A stretch of DNA of 64,000 nt from Bacteroidia bacterium. GTDB lineage: Bacteria > Bacteroidota > Bacteroidia > Bacteroidales > CAJPTX01. Position numbers and translations under genes: made by a program. The notes below the pieces were generated by a model. The model was not told where the DNA came from. It saw nothing but the letters and a program-made list of their open reading frames with translations, and did no database searches. The stretch spans positions 186,001-250,000 of the forward strand of contig CAJPTC010000001.1 of NCBI GenBank assembly GCA_905373475.1, given 5' to 3'. Every line of letters starts with the position of its first letter. The stretch's first letter is position 1. Shown piece by piece: positions 19,869 to 27,151 of the stretch.

Positions 19869-20729
19869 ATGTTTCGAATTCTGAAGAAAGAGAAGCTAGC
19901 ACCCGCCATTTACTTGATGGACATCTATTCGCCACGAGTAGCGGAGTCTGCCCAGCCAGGGCAATTTGTCATAGTACGTGTTGATGAGCGGGGGGAACGT
20001 GTACCCCTCACTATTGCCGACTACAATAAGGAGACTGGCGCTGTAACTATCGTAATTCAAACGATTGGCGCTAGCACGTCTAAGTTGTGCGATTTGAACG
20101 AGGGCGATTCGGTGATGGACTTTGTCGGTCCGTTGGGGTTACCGAGCGATCTGTGTGAGATGAGCGATGCGGAACTTGCAGAGAAGCGAATCATTTTCGT
20201 GGGTGGCGGTCTAGGGGCAGCGCCTATTTATCCGCAGGTGAAGTATTTGGCAGAGCGCGGTTTTAAGCCTGATGTAATAATTGGCGCTAAAACGAAAGAA
20301 ATAGAGATTATGCGCCCCGAGCTTGAGGCGGTTTCCGCAAACTACTACCAAGCAACGGATGACGGCTCTGACGGATTCCATGGCATGGTGACCGATTGTT
20401 TGAAGGATTTGGTGCAAAACCACGGGAAGCAGTATAACCATTGTGTGACGATTGGGCCTATGATTATGATGAAGTTTGTGGCAAAGCTTACCCAAGAGCT
20501 AGGCATTTTTACCATTGCTAGCTTGAACACCTTGATGGTAGACGGCACGGGAATGTGTGGTGCTTGCCGCGTTAGCGTGGGAGGTAAGATGCGCTTTACA
20601 TGCGTTGAAGGGCCAGAATTTGATGCGCACCAAGTGAATTTTGATGAGGCGCTTCGTCGTCAGGGTATGTATCGCGATTTTGAAAAGTCGCGCCTAGAGG
20701 AGTATAAAGAACAGTGCAAACTAAACTAA
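19869..20729 (+). CDS. nfnA: NADH-dependent ferredoxin:NADP oxidoreductase small subunit (NfnA/SudB-like)
   Basis: The 286-residue protein has a ferredoxin-reductase-type FAD/NAD-binding fold of the PyrK/NfnA family. The FAD part spans about 1-100 and the nucleotide-binding part has VGGGLGAAPIYPQ near 115-130. The C-terminal iron-sulfur motif shows Asp225, Cys230, Cys233 and Cys245. NfnA of Thermotoga is known to hold its [2Fe-2S] cluster with one Asp and three Cys, and this pattern matches. It is followed 4 bases later by the large subunit, so the two form an operon. The expected role is electron bifurcation between NADH, NADPH and ferredoxin in the cytoplasm. Such pairs are also named sulfide dehydrogenase SudAB, and a PyrK role cannot be excluded by sequence alone, but the partner argues against it. 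Confidence 0.85.
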   Translation: MFRILKKEKLAPAIYLMDIYSPRVAESAQPGQFVIVRVDERGERVPLTIADYNKETGAVTIVIQTIGASTSKLCDLNEGDSVMDFVGPLGLPSDLCEMSDAELAEKRIIFVGGGLGAAPIYPQVKYLAERGFKPDVIIGAKTKEIEIMRPELEAVSANYYQATDDGSDGFHGMVTDCLKDLVQNHGKQYNHCVTIGPMIMMKFVAKLTQELGIFTIASLNTLMVDGTGMCGACRVSVGGKMRFTCVEGPEFDAHQVNFDEALRRQGMYRDFEKSRLEEYKEQCKLN

Positions 20730-20733
20730 GAGG

Positions 20734-22119
20734 ATGGCACAGAAGAAAGATCGTGTTCCCGTACGCGAACAAGAACCCAAAGTTCGAGTACAGAACTTTC
20801 AGGAAGTTTGCTACGGCTATAACGTAACCGAGGCACAAGAGGAGGCAACGCGTTGTTTGCAATGCAAGAAGCCTCGTTGCATGGAGGCGTGCCCTGTGAA
20901 CATACACATCCCGCAATTCATTAAGAAGGTGCTGGAAGGCGATGTTTTGGGTGCAGCCGATATTATTGGTCAGGATTCGAGCCTTCCCGCGGTTTGTGGG
21001 CGTGTGTGCCCTCAAGAAACGCAATGCGAGGGGTCTTGTATCGTGGGTATAAAGGGTGTGCCCGTTGCGATTGGAAAACTGGAGCGTTTTGTGGCAGATA
21101 CGGCTCGCGAGCAGAATCACTTCAATCTGGAGTGCGCCCCCAAGAATGGTAAGAAGGTTGCCATAATAGGTTCGGGACCTGCTGGTTTGGCGTGTGCTAA
21201 TGATTTGGCGCGCAAAGGGTATAGCGTTACCATTTTTGAGGCATTGCACGAAGCGGGCGGAGTGCTAGTGTATGGTATTCCAGAGTTCCGTCTACCCAAG
21301 GAGACGATTGTAAAATCGGAGATAGAAAACCTAAAGAAGCTGGGGGTAGAGATAATTACGGATGTGATAGTGGGTCGTACGGTAACCATAGACCATCTGT
21401 TGGATGTAGAGGGCTACGGAGCAGTGTTTATTGCTTCGGGGGCTGGTTTGCCAAAGTTTATGAACATCCCTGGTGAGAATCTGAACGGGGTTGTATCGGC
21501 CAATGAGCTCTTGACGCGCGCTAATCTCATGAAAGCGTTTGACAAGAGCTATGATACGCCCATCTACGTGGGAAAACGAGTAGCCGTAGTAGGGGGCGGT
21601 AATGTGGCGATGGATGCTGCGCGTACAGCCGCTCGTCTGGGTGCAGAGGTACATTTGGTATACCGTCGTTCGGAGGCAGAACTTCCCGCTCGTGCAGAGG
21701 AAGTGCATCATGCCAAGGAAGAGGGTATTATTTTCAACCTGCTTTGCAACCCAGTAGAGATTTTGGGTGATGAAAAGGGTTGGGTTACGGCCATTCGTGC
21801 CATACGTATGGAGCTAGGAGAGCCCGATGCCAGCGGACGTCGTACTCCTAAGGAAGTACCAGGATCGGAGTTTGATATTCCGTGCGATGTGGTTTGTATG
21901 GCGCTCGGTACGTCGCCGAACCCCATGATAGCCTCTACTACTCCTGGTTTGGAGGTTAAGAAGTCGGGAGGCATAGTTGCCGACGAAATGGGGCAAACCT
22001 CTCGTAAGGAGGTCTTTGCAGGTGGCGATGCCGTGAGTGGGGCAGCAACGGTTATTCTCGCTATGGGTGCGGGACGCAAGGCTGCTGCGGCGATTGACCA
22101 ATTTTTGAGTAGCAAATAG
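20734..22119 (+). CDS. nfnB: NADPH-dependent glutamate synthase-like large subunit (NfnB/GltA/SudA)
   Basis: The 461-residue flavoprotein has an N-terminal pair of [4Fe-4S] motifs (CLQCKKPRCMEACP near 46-59 and CGRVCPQETQCEGSC near 88-102), an FAD-binding GSGPAG motif near 146, and an NADPH-binding GGGNVAMDAARTAARLGA motif near 289. It lacks the large glutamate synthase chain, and no gltB-like gene is in the window. With the NfnA-like subunit directly upstream it is best read as NfnB, the NADPH-side subunit of the bifurcating transhydrogenase. The length equals that of known NfnB proteins. Confidence 0.88.
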   Translation: MAQKKDRVPVREQEPKVRVQNFQEVCYGYNVTEAQEEATRCLQCKKPRCMEACPVNIHIPQFIKKVLEGDVLGAADIIGQDSSLPAVCGRVCPQETQCEGSCIVGIKGVPVAIGKLERFVADTAREQNHFNLECAPKNGKKVAIIGSGPAGLACANDLARKGYSVTIFEALHEAGGVLVYGIPEFRLPKETIVKSEIENLKKLGVEIITDVIVGRTVTIDHLLDVEGYGAVFIASGAGLPKFMNIPGENLNGVVSANELLTRANLMKAFDKSYDTPIYVGKRVAVVGGGNVAMDAARTAARLGAEVHLVYRRSEAELPARAEEVHHAKEEGIIFNLLCNPVEILGDEKGWVTAIRAIRMELGEPDASGRRTPKEVPGSEFDIPCDVVCMALGTSPNPMIASTTPGLEVKKSGGIVADEMGQTSRKEVFAGGDAVSGAATVILAMGAGRKAAAAIDQFLSSK

Positions 22120-22148
22120 ACAGAGTATATTTTCTAAGTGCATTAATG

Positions 22149-22185
22149 AAGGGGGGCGCTTCCGTAAGGTTGCGCCCTTTTTGTT
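22149..22185 (+). terminator. Terminator after the NfnAB-like operon
   Basis: GGGCGC pairs with GCGCCC around an inner CC/GG pair, followed by TTTTT. An upstream open extension of trkA runs through this hairpin, which argues that trkA starts later. Confidence 0.7.
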
Positions 22186-22247
22186 TAAGTTTGGCTCGTA
22201 TCTTGCTTTCTTTCTACATTTACGCGCTATTCTTACCCAGACAGAAG

Positions 22248-23591
22248 ATGAGAATTATAGTAGCAGGAATCGGAGAAGTAGGTACGCATCTTGCGCACAT
22301 GCTCTCGGGTGGAGTCGACGATATTATTGCAATTGATCCGCTCCCTGAAAACCTCCGCCATCTCGAGAATATGGCAGACCTCGTTACTATTGAGGGGTCG
22401 GCTGCCTCTATTGCTGTGCTAAAAGCTGCCGAGATTGAGAAGTGCGATCTCTTTATAGCGGTTGCGCATTATGAGGAGACCAATATCATATCTGCCATTC
22501 TTGCTAAAAAGCTGGGTGCAAAAAAAGTGATAGCCCGTGTAGATAGCAATGAGCTTCTTACGCCCGAGAATCAGCAGCATTTCAAAGAACTGGGTATAGA
22601 CTCACTTATCTATCCCGAGAAATTGGCTTCGCAGGTAATTATTGGTCTGCTTGGTTCTGTAGGCACGGTGGAATACGTCGATTTCTCTAACGGTCAGCTT
22701 GTGCTTGCAGCTCTGAAGGCTGAGCACGATATGAAGTATATCGGACGCACGTTGCAAGACGTTGCGCGTATGCATCAGGGCGACAAGTTCCGTATAGTGG
22801 CAATTTTGCGGGATGGGAATACGATTATCCCGTATGGCGATGAGATGCTTCTACAGGGCGATATGCTCTATATTATCTCTAGCAAGGCGGGGATTGCCAC
22901 TTGGCGCAACCTACTTGGCGCTTCGAAAATGCAGGTAGATAACCTCATGGTGTTAGGCGCTTCGCGTATCGGGATGCGCACTTGTCTTGATCTGGAGGGT
23001 ACGGTAAAGAATATAAAGCTTATAGAATCGGATCGCGAGAAGTGCGAACGCCTTGCTCCACTCTTTACCTCTACTATATGGGTAAACGGGGATGGTCGTG
23101 ACCGCGAATTGCTCCTTGATGAAGGACTTGAACACATGGATGCCTTCGTGGCTGCCACTGGCAATTCGGAGACGAACATCATGGCTTGCCTAATGGCTCG
23201 TAAGGCAGGCGTGCCACAGATCATTGCGGAGGTAGAAAATATTGACTACATCTCGCTTGCCGAGGGAATAGGTATTGATTCTGTGGTTAATAAGAAGCTT
23301 ATCACGGCATCACGCATCTTTCAATTCACTATGGGTAGTACCATTTCGTCTATGCGCTGCCTGACCAACCTTGATGCCGAAGTGCTAGAATACGTAGCGC
23401 GCGACGGAGCACCTGCTACTCGTGGTCGTATCAAAGATCTAAATTTCCCACGTCTTACCATTGCAGGCGGTATAATAAGAGGTGGTGATGCTTTTATCGC
23501 CACGGGGGAAACCCAAATCCAAACGGGGGACAGAGTTGTTATATTCACTCTCAATCCTGCCCACGACAGACTGGATCGCTTTTTTTCGTAG
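22248..23591 (+). CDS. trkA: Trk system potassium uptake regulatory protein TrkA
   Basis: The 447-residue peripheral membrane protein gates a TrkH/TrkG-type K+ channel by binding NAD(H). It has two tandem RCK modules, each an NAD-binding Rossmann fold (GIGEVG at residues 7-12; LGASRIGMRT near 236) and a C-terminal ligand domain. I chose ATG 22248, giving MRIIVAGIGEVG, the usual TrkA start; 34 more codons are open upstream but cross the terminator hairpin. No trkH follows; in Bacteroides the pair is usually adjacent as I recall, so the channel subunit must lie elsewhere. Confidence 0.92.
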   Translation: MRIIVAGIGEVGTHLAHMLSGGVDDIIAIDPLPENLRHLENMADLVTIEGSAASIAVLKAAEIEKCDLFIAVAHYEETNIISAILAKKLGAKKVIARVDSNELLTPENQQHFKELGIDSLIYPEKLASQVIIGLLGSVGTVEYVDFSNGQLVLAALKAEHDMKYIGRTLQDVARMHQGDKFRIVAILRDGNTIIPYGDEMLLQGDMLYIISSKAGIATWRNLLGASKMQVDNLMVLGASRIGMRTCLDLEGTVKNIKLIESDREKCERLAPLFTSTIWVNGDGRDRELLLDEGLEHMDAFVAATGNSETNIMACLMARKAGVPQIIAEVENIDYISLAEGIGIDSVVNKKLITASRIFQFTMGSTISSMRCLTNLDAEVLEYVARDGAPATRGRIKDLNFPRLTIAGGIIRGGDAFIATGETQIQTGDRVVIFTLNPAHDRLDRFFS

Positions 23592-23595
23592 GGAG

Positions 23596-23634
23596 GTGGG
23601 TGTGTCAAAGTTTTCACTTTAACACGCCCACTTT
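23596..23634. terminator. Hairpin after trkA
   Basis: A 15-bp stem (GTGGGTGTGTCAAAG against CTTTAACACGCCCAC, with G-U pairs) starts 5 bases after the trkA stop. The following T-run is short, so termination strength is uncertain. Confidence 0.6.
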
Positions 23635-23776
23635 AGTCATGTTCCGCATACATAGAATGCAAGGCGCTGAGAAGAAGTACACGGCAGATGTTCGTTTTGC
23701 CGCTTGTTCTAAAGACTCTCAAGCAGTGTCAATGCCACAACGCCTTCTAGTATCCACGGAACAAAGGTACAGAGTA

Positions 23777-24262
23777 CTAAAACATAAAACCTATCGAAAA
23801 GCGTATACAGTGGTAATTGGGGCGTTCTTTGTTCTGTAAGAAAAAGCCCGTATAAGCAATTTCGTAGTAGTCCTCTTTCCCATATCGGAGTCCTAGGTCT
23901 ATACCCTCGTATAATGAACCTTTTTCTTCGCTAAGTACAGGCGAGAAATAGCCAAATCCGAAAGAAGGTACAAGCGACATCTGTTCGAGAAAAACAACTC
24001 GCGAACCTCCATATATTCCTGCGTAAAAACTTCGGAAACCTCTAAAATTGCGAAAACCCTCTATTAGGACATCTTCGGTACCAGTTTTTAGCCCCAGAGA
24101 GAAATTATTGCGTGTATAATCGAAGTTGAGTGCTAGGAACGAAAGTTTAGGGGTTGTAGAATACAGAGTACTCAAGCAGATGTTAAAACGCTGAGCCGCC
24201 AAAGAAAGAGAGAATAGAATTCCAAAAATAGTCAGGAGAAACGATTTGCCAGAGAATGTCAT
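23777..24262 (-). CDS. Small predicted outer-membrane beta-barrel protein, unknown function
   Basis: I do not recognise a named family. The 161-residue product starts with a hydrophobic export signal (SFLLTIFGILFSLSLAAQ), then alternates short polar and aromatic strands with glycine-rich turns and ends in Phe, as 8-stranded barrels of Bacteroidetes do. Its ATG overlaps the TGA of the upstream lipoprotein gene (TGATG), so the two are translationally coupled. A GTG one codon earlier is possible. The partner relation suggests an envelope complex; function unknown. Confidence 0.65.
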   Translation of the reverse strand: MTFSGKSFLLTIFGILFSLSLAAQRFNICLSTLYSTTPKLSFLALNFDYTRNNFSLGLKTGTEDVLIEGFRNFRGFRSFYAGIYGGSRVVFLEQMSLVPSFGFGYFSPVLSEEKGSLYEGIDLGLRYGKEDYYEIAYTGFFLQNKERPNYHCIRFSIGFMF

Positions 24263-25026
24263 CACAATAACTTTCCTGCATACCTACTCACTTGTATTGC
24301 AATCCAGAGATTAAAACCCACGCCGCAAATTGGAACTGAGCCCGCGATAAAACCTCCAGCTGCATCAGCTGCCCCTATAATTAGCCATTCCCACCACTCT
24401 CTTTTCTTTTGGAAATCATCTTCGAGGTTCACTACGTTTGAGTACTCATGCCAGAAATTCACGGAGTATCGATAAGTGGAAGTCATCGATAAAAGTTGTT
24501 CCTTCTCATATTCAGTCAGAAAGGTCGCAGTACGTATCCCATTATCTACTTCCTTTAAGTAAACAGTTATTTCGTACACGTTATTGAACTTCGCTTCTCG
24601 CGTGCGACGTAGGATTGTAGAAACGCCTTCGCGTACTTTAGCATTCTTGATGGAGTCAACCACAGATGGGTAGCCTTTTGAAAATTCGATTAGACTCATC
24701 TTTTCACGAACGAATTCCTTTAATGGTTGACCATAAATGACGGGATCATCAACTTCAGTTTCTTCAGTATTGTTCGCAGTGAGCAATTTTTCTAGCCCCT
24801 TATTATGCTCTAGGCCCACATAATCGAACGGGTTAGCATCATTCGCCACAGATAGATCAAACTCGCCCGAATTCTCAGATAATACGGTTTCCACGCTCGG
24901 AATAAGTTCCTCCATCTGAGCACTTATCTCTCTTTCATTGGAGAGTTGTACTTTCTCGCGGTTGCAAGAAAACATGAGCAGTGCCAATACTCCCATTGTC
25001 ACTACTGAAATAGTAATCTTATTCAT
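24262..25026 (-). CDS. Lipoprotein with hydrophobic glycine/alanine-rich C-terminal tail, unknown function
   Basis: I chose ATG 25026: it gives MNKITISVVTMG followed by a lipobox (ALLMFSC, lipidated Cys at about residue 18), whereas the longer open frame runs into rsmE on the other strand. The 254-residue protein has a charged, probably helical middle and ends with a Gly/Ala-rich hydrophobic stretch (ADAAGGFIAGSVPICG, near residues 217-232). Similar tails occur in small uncharacterised Bacteroidales lipoproteins as I recall. The stop codon overlaps the start of the barrel gene. The 111-bp gap to rsmE must hold two divergent promoters. Confidence 0.7.
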   Translation of the reverse strand: MNKITISVVTMGVLALLMFSCNREKVQLSNEREISAQMEELIPSVETVLSENSGEFDLSVANDANPFDYVGLEHNKGLEKLLTANNTEETEVDDPVIYGQPLKEFVREKMSLIEFSKGYPSVVDSIKNAKVREGVSTILRRTREAKFNNVYEITVYLKEVDNGIRTATFLTEYEKEQLLSMTSTYRYSVNFWHEYSNVVNLEDDFQKKREWWEWLIIGAADAAGGFIAGSVPICGVGFNLWIAIQVSRYAGKLL

Positions 25027-25125
25027 GACAGTGATGTTTATAAAGTTTCTCAAGTAAACGAATGTAGTTGCTGCGAGGTTACCTTTTCTCGCAGTACGCT
25101 GCATTCTTAAGCCAAAAAACACCAC

Positions 25126-25133
25126 TACCTTTG
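25126..25133 (+). promoter_or_regulatory. -7 promoter box (TACCTTTG) of rsmE, implying an almost leaderless mRNA
   Basis: It matches TAnnTTTG and ends only 4 bases before the ATG of rsmE. Bacteroidetes transcription usually starts a few bases after this box, so the transcript would begin at or next to the start codon. Confidence 0.55.
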
Positions 25134-25137
25134 GCGC

Positions 25138-25848
25138 ATGAACACTTACTATCAAGCCTCTTTGCAAGAGGGCGATAATTGGCTTTCGCCAGAAGAAGCA
25201 TTGCATTGCGCACGCTCCCACCGTTCGCGTATTGGCGACGAGGTAGAACTTGTGGATGGTAATGGACACCGAGGTACCGGGAAGATAAAGTCCATTACCA
25301 AAACAGATGTTGTAGTCTCGGTCTCTGCCGTGGTAGAGGAGGCGCTGCAACCCTGCGAGCGCACCTGGATCTGTGTAGCGCCTACAAAGCAGATGGAGCG
25401 TACGGAATGGTTTCTCGAAAAGGCCGTGGAGGTTGGCGTTGGTCGTGTTAGTTTTTTCTATAGCCAGTATTCCGAACGACGTGCTCTACGCCTCGATCGC
25501 TTACAACGTATTGTTATAGAAGCATGCAAACAGTGCCGTGCGAGCCGATTTCCGCGCCTAGATGCACCAGTAGGTTATCTTACCCTATTGAAAGAGGAGT
25601 CTTTTGCTTATTCTTTAGCATTTGCACACTATACAACACAACCTTTGCGTTCTTTGAGAGAATTTGCGCTAGAATCTACTCAAGCCGTCAAGTTGATCGT
25701 AGGACCAGAAGGCGGATTTACAGATGCCGAATACACAGTAGCCTTACACGAAGGTTATGAGGGTGTAGCAATTGGCGCGCGACGTTTACGCACAGAAACC
25801 GCTGCGCTGGTGGGGTGCGTCGTAATCGGCGAATATTGCAATTGTTAG
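25138..25848 (+). CDS. rsmE: 16S rRNA m3U1498 methyltransferase RsmE
   Basis: The 236-residue SPOUT-fold enzyme methylates U1498 of 16S rRNA (E. coli numbering) with S-adenosylmethionine. The knot motifs are visible: VGPEGGFTDAE near residues 187-197 and the C-terminal GARRLRTETAALV. An N-terminal PUA-like domain covers about 1-70 (SRIGDEVELVDGNGHRG). Length and motifs are typical. It is divergent from the lipoprotein gene and stands alone. Confidence 0.94.
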   Translation: MNTYYQASLQEGDNWLSPEEALHCARSHRSRIGDEVELVDGNGHRGTGKIKSITKTDVVVSVSAVVEEALQPCERTWICVAPTKQMERTEWFLEKAVEVGVGRVSFFYSQYSERRALRLDRLQRIVIEACKQCRASRFPRLDAPVGYLTLLKEESFAYSLAFAHYTTQPLRSLREFALESTQAVKLIVGPEGGFTDAEYTVALHEGYEGVAIGARRLRTETAALVGCVVIGEYCNC

Positions 25849-25921
25849 TTTACATTCGGAAAATGTAACATTATTCTTTTATTACGGTTTCTATAATTAG
25901 AAAAGGAAATTTTTGTTAGGA

Positions 25922-26620
25922 ATGTACGGAAGCGAACCACAACTTTTGTTGGTAGAGAAGGACTTGAACTATGGTAACCTGATGAAGGGTTACTTTCAGG
26001 CATTGCACTTCAACGTCGTCATGGTGCTGAGTAGCGAAGATGCTTTTCGGGCTTACGCTGCGCAGCATTTCGATTTTGGGATTATAGAGGTGAACCTCCC
26101 CGACGGGAATGGGCTTTCATTGGTCTCACGTTTACGCGAACGAAATCCGTCGTTTCCCATTATTATAGTCTCCGATCTTACTTCTCAGACTGACGTATTG
26201 AACGGTTTGCGAAGCGGTGCCGATGAATATATCAAAAAACCATTTGACTCCGAAGAACTTACACTTCGTGTCTATGCACTGCTCCGCTTAGCATACCCTG
26301 TACATCATTTTTCCAATACGCCAGATACGTTCGAGATAGGCTCTTTCACCTTTGATGTTGTGCACCAGACGTTGCAGCGTCCAGGTGCTCCCGAGATCCG
26401 TCTTACGGCAAAGGAATCGGAGCTATTGCGTCAGCTTGCTTTGCACAAAAACAATGTGCTCCCACGTGAGTATGCTCTTAAAACAGTTTGGGAGGAGTTT
26501 AGTACGTTCAATGCGCGTAGCATGGATGTCTATATTACCAAGTTGCGAAAGTTATTGCACGACGATCCGAACGTAGAGATACTTAACGTGCGCGGTAAAG
26601 GCTTCAAGCTTGTTGTGTAG
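25922..26620 (+). CDS. OmpR-family response regulator with degenerate receiver
   Basis: The 232-residue protein has a receiver domain (about 5-120) and a winged-helix DNA-binding domain (about 137-232, ending VRGKGFKLVV). I chose ATG 25922 over a TTG three codons upstream. In the receiver, the residue aligned with the phosphorylated Asp of CheY-type domains is Glu56 (GIIEVNLPDG), and one of the two acidic-pocket residues is Lys13 (LVEKD). The Lys of the KP motif (IKKPF) is kept. No histidine kinase gene is near. The layout resembles the orphan regulator RprY of Bacteroides and Porphyromonas, but I cannot confirm orthology. Regulation without phosphorylation is the likely reading. Confidence 0.85.
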   Translation: MYGSEPQLLLVEKDLNYGNLMKGYFQALHFNVVMVLSSEDAFRAYAAQHFDFGIIEVNLPDGNGLSLVSRLRERNPSFPIIIVSDLTSQTDVLNGLRSGADEYIKKPFDSEELTLRVYALLRLAYPVHHFSNTPDTFEIGSFTFDVVHQTLQRPGAPEIRLTAKESELLRQLALHKNNVLPREYALKTVWEEFSTFNARSMDVYITKLRKLLHDDPNVEILNVRGKGFKLVV

Positions 26621-26645
26621 CAAGCTTAGGCTTTCAATAATTTGT

Positions 26646-26653
26646 TACCTTTG
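26646..26653 (+). promoter_or_regulatory. -7 promoter box (TACCTTTG) of the DUF1987 gene
   Basis: It matches TAnnTTTG, 20 bases before the ATG at 26674, and lies after the response-regulator stop, so the SiaC-like gene has its own promoter. Confidence 0.5.
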
Positions 26654-26673
26654 AAAGTCTAAAAGAATGAGCT

Positions 26674-27087
26674 ATGGGGGTTGGCGAGGTTGATGGGCAG
26701 ACGTCTCTGGGCGATTTGCAAATTGAGGGTACTACCGAAACGCTAGGGATCGATTTGTGTGCGAGCACGGGACGCATGTCTTTCAGTGGTGTTTCTATTT
26801 GCAGTAACGCACAAGCGGTTTACAAGGGGTGCTTGGACTGGCTTAGGGAGTATGCGCATGCTCCTGCCCAACAAACTCATGTTCTTTTCACATTGAAGTA
26901 TTACAACACTTCGACATCGAAGGTAATACTTGAGATCCTTCAGATTCTAGAATCTATTCTCCGTGCAGGCGGCGAAGTCCTTGTGGAGTGGAAGTTCCGC
27001 GCTGAGGATATGGATATGGAGGATGCAGGCGCAGAATTCTCTGAGAACACGATGATACCTTTTCAGCTAGAGGAGGTGAAGGAGTAA
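26674..27087 (+). CDS. SiaC-like (DUF1987) regulatory phosphoprotein
   Basis: The 137-residue protein matches the DUF1987/SiaC family: a beta-rich N-terminus, a helix with YKGCLDWLREY (about 50-60), then TLKYYNTSTSKVILEILQIL (about 73-92), the conserved core. In Pseudomonas, SiaC is phosphorylated on a Thr near this core by SiaB, dephosphorylated by the phosphatase SiaA, and binds the diguanylate cyclase SiaD. No SiaA, SiaB or SiaD gene is visible here, so partners and role are open. It lies between a degenerate response regulator and a GH16-fold protein. Confidence 0.75.
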   Translation: MGVGEVDGQTSLGDLQIEGTTETLGIDLCASTGRMSFSGVSICSNAQAVYKGCLDWLREYAHAPAQQTHVLFTLKYYNTSTSKVILEILQILESILRAGGEVLVEWKFRAEDMDMEDAGAEFSENTMIPFQLEEVKE

Positions 27088-27151
27088 CCCTGTGCTTCAG
27101 ACTTAACGAATTGTAGAAAAAGGTTTTACTAGATAATACGAGGGTAGAAAG

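Noticed and set aside
20596..21249. 217-codon open frame on the minus strand
   Set aside because: It is antisense to the conserved NfnA/NfnB-like genes and has no start signal or recognisable domain.
22146..22247. N-terminal extension of TrkA
   Set aside because: It runs through the terminator hairpin of the upstream operon, and the family start matches the ATG at 22248.
25027..25350. N-terminal extension of the lipoprotein gene
   Set aside because: It overlaps rsmE on the other strand and would bury the lipoprotein signal inside the protein.
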